A stretch of 64,000 nt of DNA from Prinia subflava (lineage: Eukaryota > Chordata > Aves > Passeriformes > Cisticolidae), in contig NC_086283.1 of the NCBI RefSeq assembly GCF_021018805.1, positions 16,520,162 through 16,584,161 of the forward strand. Reading direction: 5' to 3'. The notes beneath the pieces are model-generated. The model had not been told where the DNA came from and did not search any database. It saw only the letters and a list, made by a program, of their open reading frames with translations. Each line of letters opens with the position of its first letter. Within the stretch, counting starts at the first letter, position 1. Shown here piece by piece: positions 1 through 12,400 of the stretch. Made by a program: the position numbers and the translations under genes.

Positions 1-3000
1 CTTGACAATTTTTTTCCCAATTCCTGTTTGTCAGATCCTGCCCTGCTGTACTTTGTCAGCAATATTTTTAGGTCCCAAGATGCCTCTGATCTAGATTTGT
101 GGACCATTGTCTGCTCTATAACCAAATTTCAGTTCTACTCAGGTTATTCTGAAGGCAGGGTTTGGCTGAAGCTTTAGCTAAAGAAGCTTCTAATTAGAAT
201 TAAGCATGCTGCTTTGTGTCTTCACCTCCAAATAAAATATAGCAGAGGGTTCAAGGTCAAGATAATAAAGGAGTCACGCTGGAAAAGCACATGTGTTGTA
301 TGAATCATCCCGTTGGCTATGCTATATTTATCTCTGTCACACTTTGATATCATCCCTTTTCATCACATGGAGAACGTGTCCTCTGTCCTGTTCACTTCCA
401 AGTGAAAACCAGTTCTGACCATGCAGGACATGACCACCACTTGGTGTCTCACTGAAGCAGGACTGAGTCTGCTCTGACAAGCAGCTTCCAGAAGTAGATA
501 GCAAAACAAGTGGGACAGTGTGTACCCTTTGGGAGAGACTTTTGAGAACTTTATTTCATGGTTAAAAATCAGTACATCTATTAATGGCCTGATGATTTTT
601 TCTTTCCTTTTGATAAGGCTCTGGGAGACTGTGTCTCCGACTTGATTTGTGCTGTGAGGATTGCATGAAATCAAAACTAATTGCTGGCTAGTCTGGCTAA
701 ATCCCCTTCAGATTCCAGTCTCACACTGAATTAGGCTGCTTTGGTTAATATGAGACCTGGGTTGAAACAACTACTCGCCTTGGTTTCATACAAGTGCTAA
801 TATTGATGTCCAGTTGTTTTGCAGATGCAGACTAGCCTTTCTCACTTCCCTGTGTAGTATTACCTTGGAGCCACTGAACTACAAATGTTTGGTGGGTTGC
901 AGTGTTTACACACTGTTCACTACCACTTGCATTTTGACTGAATAAACTGTGCTGCAGTAGCTGAAAAAAAATCTGAGTTTTGGTGCAAACTGGACACCTT
1001 TGAGTGTCAGTGGGCTGAAGAATATTCTGGAGTAGGTTCAAGTCTGTGGCTTTACATGCACGGTATGAAAACGTAGGAAATGCTGCAGAAGGTTCCTGTC
1101 AGCTCCTCAGTAAAGTTTTGTTCCTTAAACTGGGTTAGCCTTGCAAAGAACCTGAAAGACCAGGAGTCTCTATGCATCAGGATGCTTTATCAGTGCCCAG
1201 CATGGCTGTGGCAGGGTTGCACCTCCCCTGCCCAGTAATTTGAACTCCCTTGTACAGGAATCCTGTTAAGTTCTGTCCTGCACTTCACCCTCTTACGCTG
1301 AGGCATGTGCATTTACTTTGTTCCTCTCCCAGTTCACTGGGCTGAGTGAAGTTGCATCGCTGGCTGAACAGCTCCACAGAGTGTCTGATGACACTTTGCA
1401 GACATGGAGACTCTTCAGTCTTTCTCATTTTCATGCAGATATCTTTTGGCACCTCTCAAGGTGGGATTAGCACAGGTCATGTAGGCCAGGAGGCTCTCTC
1501 CACTGTCCTTCTCTGCCTTTGTTTTTGGCTTTCTCTTACTGTTTATTTACTGAACCGCTCAGGCTTGTGCTGGCTTGAGTGTCTCCATTGTCTGGACACA
1601 CTGCCAGCAGCAGCAGCAAGTCTGTGTGGTGCTTCAGGTCCGAGCTAAGGAATCTGGCTAATAACTTAATAGCTTCTTTCCACAGAGCTCTCTCTGAAAA
1701 GTGCTCTATTGTGGGCTGGGGAGCACACAGATGGCAGCACTCTATTTATCTCCAGGCTGTCACATCACTTGTTGTTCTCCAAACGGGGTGCCTTCACAGG
1801 CCGCTGTTTGCTGAGGTCTGTGGCTTTAAAGAGCCTTTTCTCAAATAGGATTTGATACAATGGAGAGAAAAGAAACAGCATCTGCACTTACAATGATGGC
1901 TCAGAGGCATTAATGCTTTTCTCAGGCACACACACATGCTTGATTGACACATAGGCACAGCAGCCTGTGGATATTGTCCTTTCAGTTTGATCTCCCTTGC
2001 CTTGAAGTTGTGGGGAGGATTGGAAGCAAAGTGCCATCCCCTTTTGCAGTTCATCTGTCTCTCCCTGAATGCCCATCAGCACCCACAGCCCAGTAACTGC
2101 TGCAGGAGAGTTAAAACCAGCACATTTGTGGTTAAAGCTGGGCATAAACTTAGCTTCCCATCGAGGCTGTAACACCTAAGTTCCTCAAACTGTAAAGAAC
2201 TGCTACTCTCAGAAAGCAGGGAAGGAGGGAGAAGGAAGGAATTTATAACTCAACACTCAAGCAATCAGAGAGATTTTATCTTTTGGCCTTTTCAAGGTAC
2301 TGCATTACCAAGAGTGCTCTTGGGTGGTCATGGCCCCCTTGCTGCCCACCCACTGCTCTGACTAAACAGCCTGCAGCACTGACTGATCTTTTCCTTGGAA
2401 AGACTCTTTGATTCCACAGGCACTAAGATGCAGAGTGATGAGTAATTGCATTATTTTTCCTAAAGCTAGAAAACACAGGGCTGGGTTTTTCACATTTTCA
2501 CAGAATTTGGGGAGAAGGTTTAACAAAACTCTGAATCTGGTCTCATCTTTTATGTCCTTGGTGAACTTGGACAACAGTGGTAAGCAACTATGCCCAGGCA
2601 AGTTTTTCCAAATTTCTGTACAGCCACTCAGAGAGTCAGTGGAGGCAGGTACACTGAAGCATCAGGCTTTATCCGGGGTCACACCTGTCACAGTGTTATT
2701 GGGAAAACCAAGCACCAATTTACCAGGGTGGAGTTGGGAAATGGGACATCTGGGATTGCAGGTTTATTGCTGTCACCTTTAATAAAGGAGACAGTCCTGT
2801 CACATAACCTTTCCAGGGCTTTGCTTCAGTCTCTCTCCTTCTGCACTGGCTGGGGGTGTGTCAGCCTGGGACAGCCTGAACACGCTTCCCCATCAGAGTG
2901 CTGCTCTTAGGGAGCTACTTTTGGGATTTGACCAAAGTGAAAGTTATGCCACACTCCAAAAAGCTTTATAGAAAGTCTGAGTTCCCGAAGCCTGTCAGGA

Positions 3001-3293
3001 TTGTTGCACCTCCTTCTAACTCTTAGCCTGGACATCTTGTCTGTCATTTAATAAAGAAACAGCAAGATATAAAAGAAGTACCTGGCGATTGTGACAGGCA
3101 GTGTTGAAAGCCTGTTGGCCCTTTCCTGAGAAATCTGCATAGGCTTGAGAACCATACAGTCTTTATTGTGTGCAAGTAACCCATGGTGTGACATGGAGTT
3201 TTCTTTCTAGTGCAGTATTATCTCTGAAGATAAAAAACCCCTTACCTTGTACCTTCTCTAATTATCCCTTATCTCTTTTGTGTGTCTCCTCAG
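1..3293 (+). other. RASGEF1B 5' region, probably intron before the start-codon exon
   Basis: No coding exon of a recognisable gene is visible here. The exon carrying the RASGEF1B start codon is preceded by a good acceptor (polypyrimidine run then CAG at 3291-3293), so at least one noncoding first exon should lie upstream, inside or left of this stretch. Open frames here are short and unrelated to known families. I saw no CpG island that would mark the promoter, so it probably lies left of the window. Confidence 0.5.
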
Positions 3294-3299
3294 GGAAAG

Positions 3300-3476
3300 A
3301 TGCCACAGACGCCTCCCTTTGCAGCAATGTTTGACAGCAGCAGCTACAATAGGAACCTGTATCAGACAAAAGAAGACAACTGTGGAGGGCTCTATTACCA
3401 CGACAACAATCTCCTGTCAGGCTCTCTGGAAGCTCTGATCCAGCACTTAGTACCTAATGTGGATTACTATCCTGAT
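3300..3476 (+). CDS. RASGEF1B: RASGEF1B coding exon 1 (residues 1-59)
   Basis: The exon begins at 3294 after CAG, with six 5' UTR bases before ATG at 3300. It encodes the serine- and tyrosine-rich N-terminus and the start of the RasGEFN module (SGSLEALIQHLVPN), ending YYPD at a GTAAGT donor. The ATG is the family start: MPQTPPF follows directly. Confidence 0.95.
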
Positions 3477-6400
3477 GTAAGTTACATGCCCAACTAACTA
3501 TGGCCAGGCCTGATGTGTCTCCTAAAGGGGAACATGTGCAGCAAGAGCAGAATCACATCCATGGCTAAGGAAGGGGTTCAAGTGGCTGACCAGCAGTGAC
3601 AACATGTGCTTTACCTGAGTGTAGCATGCAATAACTCACCTTACCTAGGAAGTCTAATGCTTTATTACTCCTGCTGTGAGGTGAGCAACCCTGGTGACTC
3701 ATTTATAAAGCACGCACCTAGACTGGCTTATTGCTTGATGGATTGTGTGTACCATTGACCCTCAAAAAGCTGCCAGGCAAGCTGAAGAGAACACCATGAC
3801 CACTGTCATGACAGAATGAAAGTATTTATTGCAAAACCAAGTGGTTTTTAATGCATGTTTCCTGTTGCTCATCTGAGGTCCACGTGTATCTTGCAATAAG
3901 CAACCAAAATGTTGAACTGGTATCACACTATTTAGGAAGACCTGAGGCTGGATGTGACAACAGGAAGTTTGTCATCTGAGAAATTTTGACCTGCCTAGGC
4001 ACATCTATGCATTCTGACATTTTTTTGTAATTCTTAGAAAAAGAAGATAAAAAAGAATGCTATCAAAAGGTGGCAGGAAAGGGCAGTTGGGGATAACTGG
4101 TGGGTGATGAAACTGCAGCTCTACTTGTTGATATGCTCCTGCTGAAGACGTAACTCTGTTTATGTTTAGCCTCTGTTATTGTCATAGATCTATTCACATT
4201 TCTGAGACAGGATGTTTTTTAACTTGGGTCAGAATTAACAGCAGCACAGGACTGTACTTAGGATAGTGCTTATCTATTAATGCTTAGTATAACTTCAAAT
4301 ACGTAGCAATTTAGACACTGGTTGGTCAAACATGATGATTTATTCCAAGTTTCTAGAGCCAGAAAGAGACAGATTTATTCCAAGTTTCTAGATCATTTTA
4401 GAGTCTTTGTAGAGTGGGTGCCGTAGATACTTAACTACTGGCAAAGTGGAAAGTGGAATGGATATTCTGGATATCCATCTCACAATGAGTTGAAATCATG
4501 ATACTTGGAAAATCAAAGCAAAATTAGGAGCCTCTTCTTGTAACCTCAGAATCAGTTACTGACTTTTATTCTGTAAAGTCAAGCTGTTTAGTTCCCCCCA
4601 CTTTTACCCAGGAGATAAAGATTTACTGTAGAGCAAGAGAAGATGAGTTGAAATTTTATTCTGAGTAATTTCAGGTAATGAGCTTACAATAAGGCTATGG
4701 GCAATAGGAGAGCTAAGCCACCTTTGCCCTGCCTTGTTTTGGTTTAATCTTAAACAACTTGGCTCAAGCACAAACTTACAATACTGGTTCTGGAGCAATG
4801 ATAAGTGTTAAATTAAATGCTTACCTCTGTAGTAATTGCTTTTGGCACAGCCACATGCAGAGTTTTCTTTTGCAGATAGTAAAGTATGAGGAGCAGATTT
4901 TTCAGGAAGGCATTTTGAGAAACTATAAAAAAAATGCTGGTAATTTATGCCTTTCTCTGTCTTCCTCTTGTTCACAGAGGACATACATCTTCACCTTCCT
5001 TCTCAGCTCCCGTCTCTTCATGCACCCCTACGAGCTCATGGCCAAAGTCTGCCACCTGTGCATTGAACAGCGGAGACTCAGTGAGCCTGGCCTGGACAAG
5101 GTGAGATCCCACATTCTCAGGACTTCCCAGGTCTCTGCCCAAACCAAAATTCTCTCTATACAAGAGAGTCCTTAGTGCGATCGAACAGATTGAAAACATG
5201 ACGCAAGCAACTAGAATTTGACCTTTTATTCACTGAGATCCATGGGGAATTTCCACTGCTCAGCCTGTCCTCTATGAGGGCTGCTGCTTTTGCTGCACTG
5301 CTTGTTTTACCAAGAGAATCTCTGAACCAGGGTCCTGAACAGGTCAAAATCTGCCCTCTGAAAGTCCAAGGTTTTGTTGACCCCTCTCCTTAATTCACCA
5401 AGAATCAAAAATCATTTTGTGGTCACTATGCCCAAGGCAGCCTCTGACCACCACATCTCCCCATCAGCCTCTCTCTGTCTGTACACAGATTTCTCCCTGT
5501 AAGGTGTAGTGCATTCATGGGTCTAGGCACAACTGAAATTTACCACTTTCTTTGTTGATGGTTAGTCATAAATTATGGAAACACTAATCAATGCCTTGCA
5601 CTGAAACATTCCTGATAATGAGGGGATTCATTTCCACTCACCTGAGGCATAATTTCCAGGTCAGCTAAGACAATGAGAGTCTCTTCATTGGCTTCCACAG
5701 CCACTGGCTCTGGCCTGTAGTCCAATGCTGAGTAAAGTTAAGATTAAAAATTATTTGATATTCATACCTTTATGCTCCACAGTATCCTGCAGCACAGAAT
5801 TCGATTTCCTTTGAGCTGGATATTTCCTGCATTGCTGTTACATGTAACATTCCTAACTACTGTTTCCAAATAGAGCTGGACCCAGAAAATTGCACCAAAA
5901 ATCCTACAGTTGTTAACCGAGTGGACGGAGACTTTTCCTTATGATTTCCGAGATGAAAGAATGATGAGGAACTTGAAGGAGTTGGCACAAAGAATAGCCA
6001 GTGGGGATGAGGTAAGTTGTCTGCACACAAATTTATTGGATAAAAAGGCATTCCTATTACATTTTGGTATTGCTGTTAATAACATGGTGTGGCTCTGGGT
6101 GCTTAAGAAAACTTGCTGTGAAGGTGCTGGTAGGCAAAAAGTTCTGTCTGGTACCTAAGCCTAGGATGAAACTACAGAGCATAAGCAGATCTTCTCCAAA
6201 GCATGGACAAAGTTCTCTCGACCTCTAAGCCCATAACATAATCCCATTTTGTGCATACAGGCGAAATTTGGATGTTAGTATTTATCATTTTAGTGATTCT
6301 ACTTGAAAGAAGCTAGCTAGGACAATAACTGAGAAATCCTTATCAGTGTTGATCATTTCTCGAGTAAGGTGTATTGGAATTGGGCCTTTGACATATAGGT

Positions 6401-9400
6401 CAATGGAAAAGTTACAGCAGGTTTGGGGAGAAATTTCCAAAAGAGGTCTGGACCAGGAAGAATTGTCTTGAGCTTAAAGCATCAACGTGGAGGAAGTCTG
6501 TCATATTCCTTCCTGTGGATGGAGCACACAGGGAAATCACCTGACCTTTTTCTAAATCCCACTTTCAGATGGAAGTAAAGTTCCACGTGGGTATTATGAA
6601 ATATTTGGATGCTTAACTGGTGCTTGTCTTTTAAGTACTCAAATAAACTCAGCCAAATGCCAAGGGTTATATTTACTTAGTGGAAGGGAATTAACAAGGT
6701 TTCAGTAAGCAAATCCTGTGTAGCTGGCACAATACTGTGATTGCAAAAGACACTGGAGTGGCATTTGAAAGAACTATAAACACAAATAGCAATTGCTAAA
6801 TGGTATTGTGTTTCCTCAGGGACCAGTGCCCCTTATATAACCTTTTAGGTAATGGTATGGATGAGGCAGCAAACAGCACATTAACAGGCGTGGAGGTAAG
6901 CTGGACTGAGAGGAGCTGAGAGTGCTGCTGTTGCCCGATCCGAAGAAAACACAAACAACCGAAGTCATTTATGCGGTGCTTTATTGAGGGCCCTGGGAGC
7001 CGTGGACTAGCGTCCAAGATCAGAGCCCCATCTTACAGAAAATTTACAGGGTTTTTATATGTTTCTTTACATGATTTCTTAATCGCTACAACATCTTACT
7101 TAATTCTATCGCCTGGTACTGTTATCTTCTTGACATTTAGGTTCTTGCCAACAGGTACATTCCTTAGATAAGTGATTATTCCTTAGATACACTGCTTACA
7201 TTACAAATTTCACTATGATAGTTCATTTGCAGGTTATATGCGGCCTATCAAGCCTTAGCATGACTACTACGACTAATGTCAACTATAAGGTTCTCTACTA
7301 GCTAGATACAGTTTATTTCAATCAAATGGCAACACTGCCAAAGGCCTGGAAGGGTCTTGAGAGGCTGTACACAAGCATGGAAAAGAACAAACCTAAACTG
7401 ACCTTGGAAGCTGAAATATATTTTGCTGTTGTCAAAGTGGAGAGGGATGAAAGAAGATCAGACAAGGGAGGGAGGTGTGGTATGAAATAACAATGAGAAA
7501 GACACACAATTTGGTATGCAAGCTGAAGGTTGCAAGATAGCTCCAGGGAGCTTTGGATTGGGAAGAGACAAGAGATGTGCCCTCATTCCAGGGGTGCCAG
7601 GTTGCTTTGTTTCCAGATACTCTTCATAGCAAGGTAGGAAACTGAAGTTCAGTTCCAGGCAAAGTAATTACGATGGAGGGCTCACACCCACTTGAAAAAT
7701 AATCACTGGCACACAAAAAAAGAACCGCTTTAGCCTAGAGGAAGTTGAGTTGGTGGATGGAAGAATGACATGAGAAGAGGGAAGGGTTGTCTGCAACAAA
7801 GTTTCTGGCACTACAGACAGTTTAAACAGTGAAATTGTCTATTGAAGGGAAAGGCAGATGTTCAAAGCTGCTAGAAAATGTGCAAAGAGAGAAATCTTAC
7901 TCTGCAGAGAACTATAAATCCTTTCTAGCTGTAGCTTTGAGGGTTTTTTGACTTTGAGGTTTCCTTTAGAAAGACAAAGTGAAAGCAAGCACTGCAGTAA
8001 ATTGACTTGTTTTATTGTGAACTGCTTGGAACAGTAAATGGCAACTTCCTTGACCTTGCTTTTCTGCAGATCACTTGGATTTTTGTGAGTCATTACCTTA
8101 AAGGATACAAAAGAAGCAGTTTCCTACTCCTATTCACTGCAGTTCTACTTACAGCTTTTTTTTCCACTTCCTGAATTATTGTACTCCAGTTTTTTAAGAG
8201 CTGTCAGTAAGGGTACAACCAAAACCTCTCGCCACACTTTCACTCCTTCAAAACAATATATTTGGAAAAAGCTTTGGAGGAAAGGACAAATTTATCAGAA
8301 TAAAGGAAGTATTGCTGCCTTGGACTGATCATACTACAGTGTGTAGACATTAGTTTTTGGATGATCCTTTTTGAAGCCACCTAGGTTTTGCTTTAACGGC
8401 TTTAGGATGATATGTGAAATCTGGAAGAGTAACCACCTTGGTTACACAGATCTATCTACTTAAGAGTTGAGTTCTGCTCCTACTTAAAATTGTCACTCCT
8501 GGTAACTTAAATCACTACGTGGAAAGGCCTGCAAGGGCAAAAGAAGAGAGAGATAGTTTTATTATCCTCTCCTTTTCCTCAGATTCACTGCAGGTTTGAG
8601 CTCTGACTTTGGCGAAACTGTTCTTGATTTGCTGCAGACAGAAGCAGGCTCTTTGTTTATCACTGAGTGGCTACCTATTTGGTTTTTTCTGTGGTCTTAA
8701 GCAGGAGAAGATGGAATATTTTCATTTCTTGTATTTCCTCCAGTGGTGGTTGGTACTTTTCAGGAGGTGATTTGAACACATTTTCTTTGAGCTAACTGGG
8801 TCAATACTGAACCTGTGAGACAATCACTGCTTAAACTCTCAGCTGGATTCCTTTTGGTCTGATAAAATGCTAATATTACAAATTCACATAATAGAGCTTA
8901 AGTTGACAACAAATACAGGCATCAGCATCCATCTGTTGCGATGTCATGCTGTCTTTTCACATCTTGGAAGTGTTTTCTGATTGTTTGATGTTAAAACAGA
9001 TGTACAGGAAGAACGTGCAGCAGCTGCTCCAGAACCTGATTCGGAAGCTGGCTGCGGTTACTCAGTACGAGGAAGTGCTTGCAAAGATTGATGCCACCAC
9101 ATCCACAGATCGCCTCACGCTCCTGAAGACCAAGCCCCAGTCCATCCAGCAGGACATAATCACAGTCTGCAATGATCCCTATGTGTTAGCTCAGCAGCTG
9201 ACGCACATAGAGCTTGTGAGTTGTTACACTCCCGGGGTGACTTCATCCTCCCCCTCTTTTTGAAGTGCCAGTTAACAGGGGATGTGACCTGGCTGCTTCT
9301 GTGCTTTATTTAGGAGAGACTCAATTATATTGGACCAGAAGAATTTATCCAGGCGTTTGTGCAAAAGGATCCTTTGAATAATGACAAGGTAATGGCAGCA

Positions 9401-12400
9401 GATCTGGAGCAGCTCTGAAATGCATCTTTTACCATCAGGTGCTCCATGAGCTGGAAGTAAAGTCCAGCAATACATGAGCACCGGTAGAAAATAAGCTTTA
9501 GTACTCTCATTAAGCATTTTGTTATTTTTTTTTTTCTTTCTGGAATACCACTCCTGAAGCTCCATAACTCAGCCAGCAAACTGACTTAAATGAACACATT
9601 TCCTGGGTTTTCTGACTTAAGCTAAGGGAGAACTTAATCCTGTGAATGTTTTCCCCAGGCCATATAGGCAGCTTACAGCTGGAAGAGGCTGAGTTTAACT
9701 TTGCCTTCTGCATTACTCATTTTTGACATCTGTTCTTCCTTTTTAGTAAACTGAACTCTTTGCAGCCAAGTCTAGATCTGTGTGAGATGGAGGGCAAATA
9801 TGCAGTGTTTTTAACCAGCTGTGATCTCCTTGAGTGCTGTTTTCAAAATTACTTAGTTTTTTATGTTTTTCATGACTTAACCTCTGTAAATCAGTCCATT
9901 AAAATTTGAATTAACTTAAAACTGACAAGCAGAATAGAATGACACAAGTTTACAATTGGATGTTCAATCAGATGGTCTCTGAAGTTGTTTTTCTAGATGG
10001 AGATCACCGGAACTGCTGTCTACACCTTTTTAGGCAACCCTGAGCTGTGGTGTAAGAATGATTCCAAGATGATACAGCATAGCACTGCTCAGGAAAGGGA
10101 TAATCGCATGAAAATGGTAGAGCTGATCTCCCAAAGTTAGGACGCAGTATGTCCATTTGTCATCAACAGCCAGACATAATGTGCCTCTGTTTTCCTTGCT
10201 GCCCTTGCAGAGAGCTTAAAATGGTTTCTACTCTATCAAAGGGACAGGAGTAAGGACTGAAATACTGTGCATATCCAAGGAAGCTTCATGCAGATATTTA
10301 GCCCTGGTCATTTGCATAAGTCTGTCCTAGGTCCTTAAAGCATCCCAGTAGGACTTAAAGCAAGGGGTGGATTCCACATGCCTGCTGGAGTGCTTTACCA
10401 GGCCGACAGCTCAGAAGGAAGTTACACATACTTGAACACTACCACTGCTGCTTTCCCTCCAAGCTTTATGTCACTTTGGGTAATCTGAGTTATTCCTGGT
10501 TACTTGACAGTATTTGGGAATGGCAAGGCAGGAAGCCAAAAGATCTCACAGGGAAAAGATAAAAATTGTGCTAAAAGTTGCTATTTTATTTCTGTCTGTA
10601 GAGCTGCTATGGAGATCGAAAGAAGACTCGGAATCTTGAAGCCTATGTGGAGTGGTTTAACAGGCTCAGTTACTTGGTTGCAACAGAAATCTGTATGGTG
10701 AGCAAGGATATTTTGTGCTGAAAGGTTTTGTTTAGTTATCTAAAACTGTGAAGCTTTTCCAGGTTTGGTGCCTTTTGGACTTTTCATTCGCTTGGTTCTA
10801 TAATTGTTCACATTTGGATGCAGTCAGAGCATGTCTGAAGAGGAAATAAGTTGAGTGTTTTAAGCATTAAAACTATTGGTGCCTCAGCCTTGTTAGTGTG
10901 ACAGTGATGATTTATTCTGGGTTAGCCCTTCTTGGTACATGAGTGTGTCTGGCCTGCTGTTCCCTTCTCTGAAAGGCCCTTGTGAATTCTCTCCTCTGGC
11001 TGACCCTCTACTCTCCTCTCCTGTTCTTCATATCCTTTTTCTTGGCAGAGCCTCTTTGCCTGTTGTCCCTGCTCTCTGCCTGCTCAGGATCTGGTTTGTC
11101 TTTGCTGTCCTGAATGCTTTTGAACACAAAAGTGTGCCCTCCCCCCCACATGTAAAGGATAGTGTGAATCTGTGGTACACAAGGAAAAAGCTTTTAACAG
11201 GGGTCTTATTTCTCTGGTGACATGTCCACATGCTGTTTCCAGCTGAGCATAACCCTATAAATGCATCTCTTGCAGCCTGTGAAGAAGAAGCACAGAGCAA
11301 GAGTGATAGAATATTTCATAGATGTGGCACGGGAATGTTTTAACATTGGCAACTTCAATTCCTTAATGGCTATTATTTGTAAGTATGTGTACTGAGATAT
11401 TATTTTACCCCTGTTTAAATCTGGGTAAAGGAGGCAGAGTGCTTCACACTGAAGTCTGCTGCTTAGCTTGGTCAGCAGTATGAAGTTGCTCAATGCTGCT
11501 GTAGTGCTATGTGTGTAGTATAAAGCTGGTATAAACCAAAGTTTTCATTGCAACTTTTCAGAGACCTAAATCACCGCTTTTTTAAACCCAGCATCAGTGC
11601 TAGATTGGAATGGTAGCTTTCCCTGTAATATGGAGAATTGATGTCTTCCATCATTTCCATCACATCCTAGTGGTTTAAAAAATGCACATCTCTTTATATC
11701 TGGTAGGAAAATACTGGGAATATTTTTTTTTTCATTTGAAATGTGAAAACTTCAGTTATGTGTAGTTTTCAATGAATTGTGTAAGAGATGGTGTTCAGAA
11801 CACTCATTTGAGCTTTTCTGCTGTTTACAGAAAAATATATATGCATGTACATACAAAACGTATACATGTTTTATCAAATTGACATTAAATAAAGTCATAG
11901 CATTTTATTAGAGCTTTCATTCTTTAGGAGATGAAGATTTTGTTTCCAAGGTTATTTTGGAATTTACAGAAAACAGTGACTAATTTCTTGAGTAGCTCCA
12001 TCGAAAATACTTGTCATTGGTAATAGAGTATTTGCTTTAGAAATACTTACTAGTCCAAGCTACCTGAAAGATTTTTTTGTGTTAAATATTCCAACAAACT
12101 CTTTCTCTTATATCAAGCTGGCATGAACATGAGTCCTGTGTCTCGATTAAAGAAAACCTGGGCAAGAGTGAAGACAGCGAAATTTGATATTCTTGAGGTA
12201 AGTTTGGCCAATATTTGGACAGGAGGCTTTTAATACCATTTTATTTTTAACTGCTCTGAAATGTGAGTTTGGCATCATTATGACATTTAATTTAGTATAT
12301 TTGTGCTCTTAATAGATATTGTCCAGCTGGCCTTTGTCAAAGTTCATGCAGGTGCAGCACTATATGAGTTTGTGATTTATCCAAGAGAATGTATTGGATC

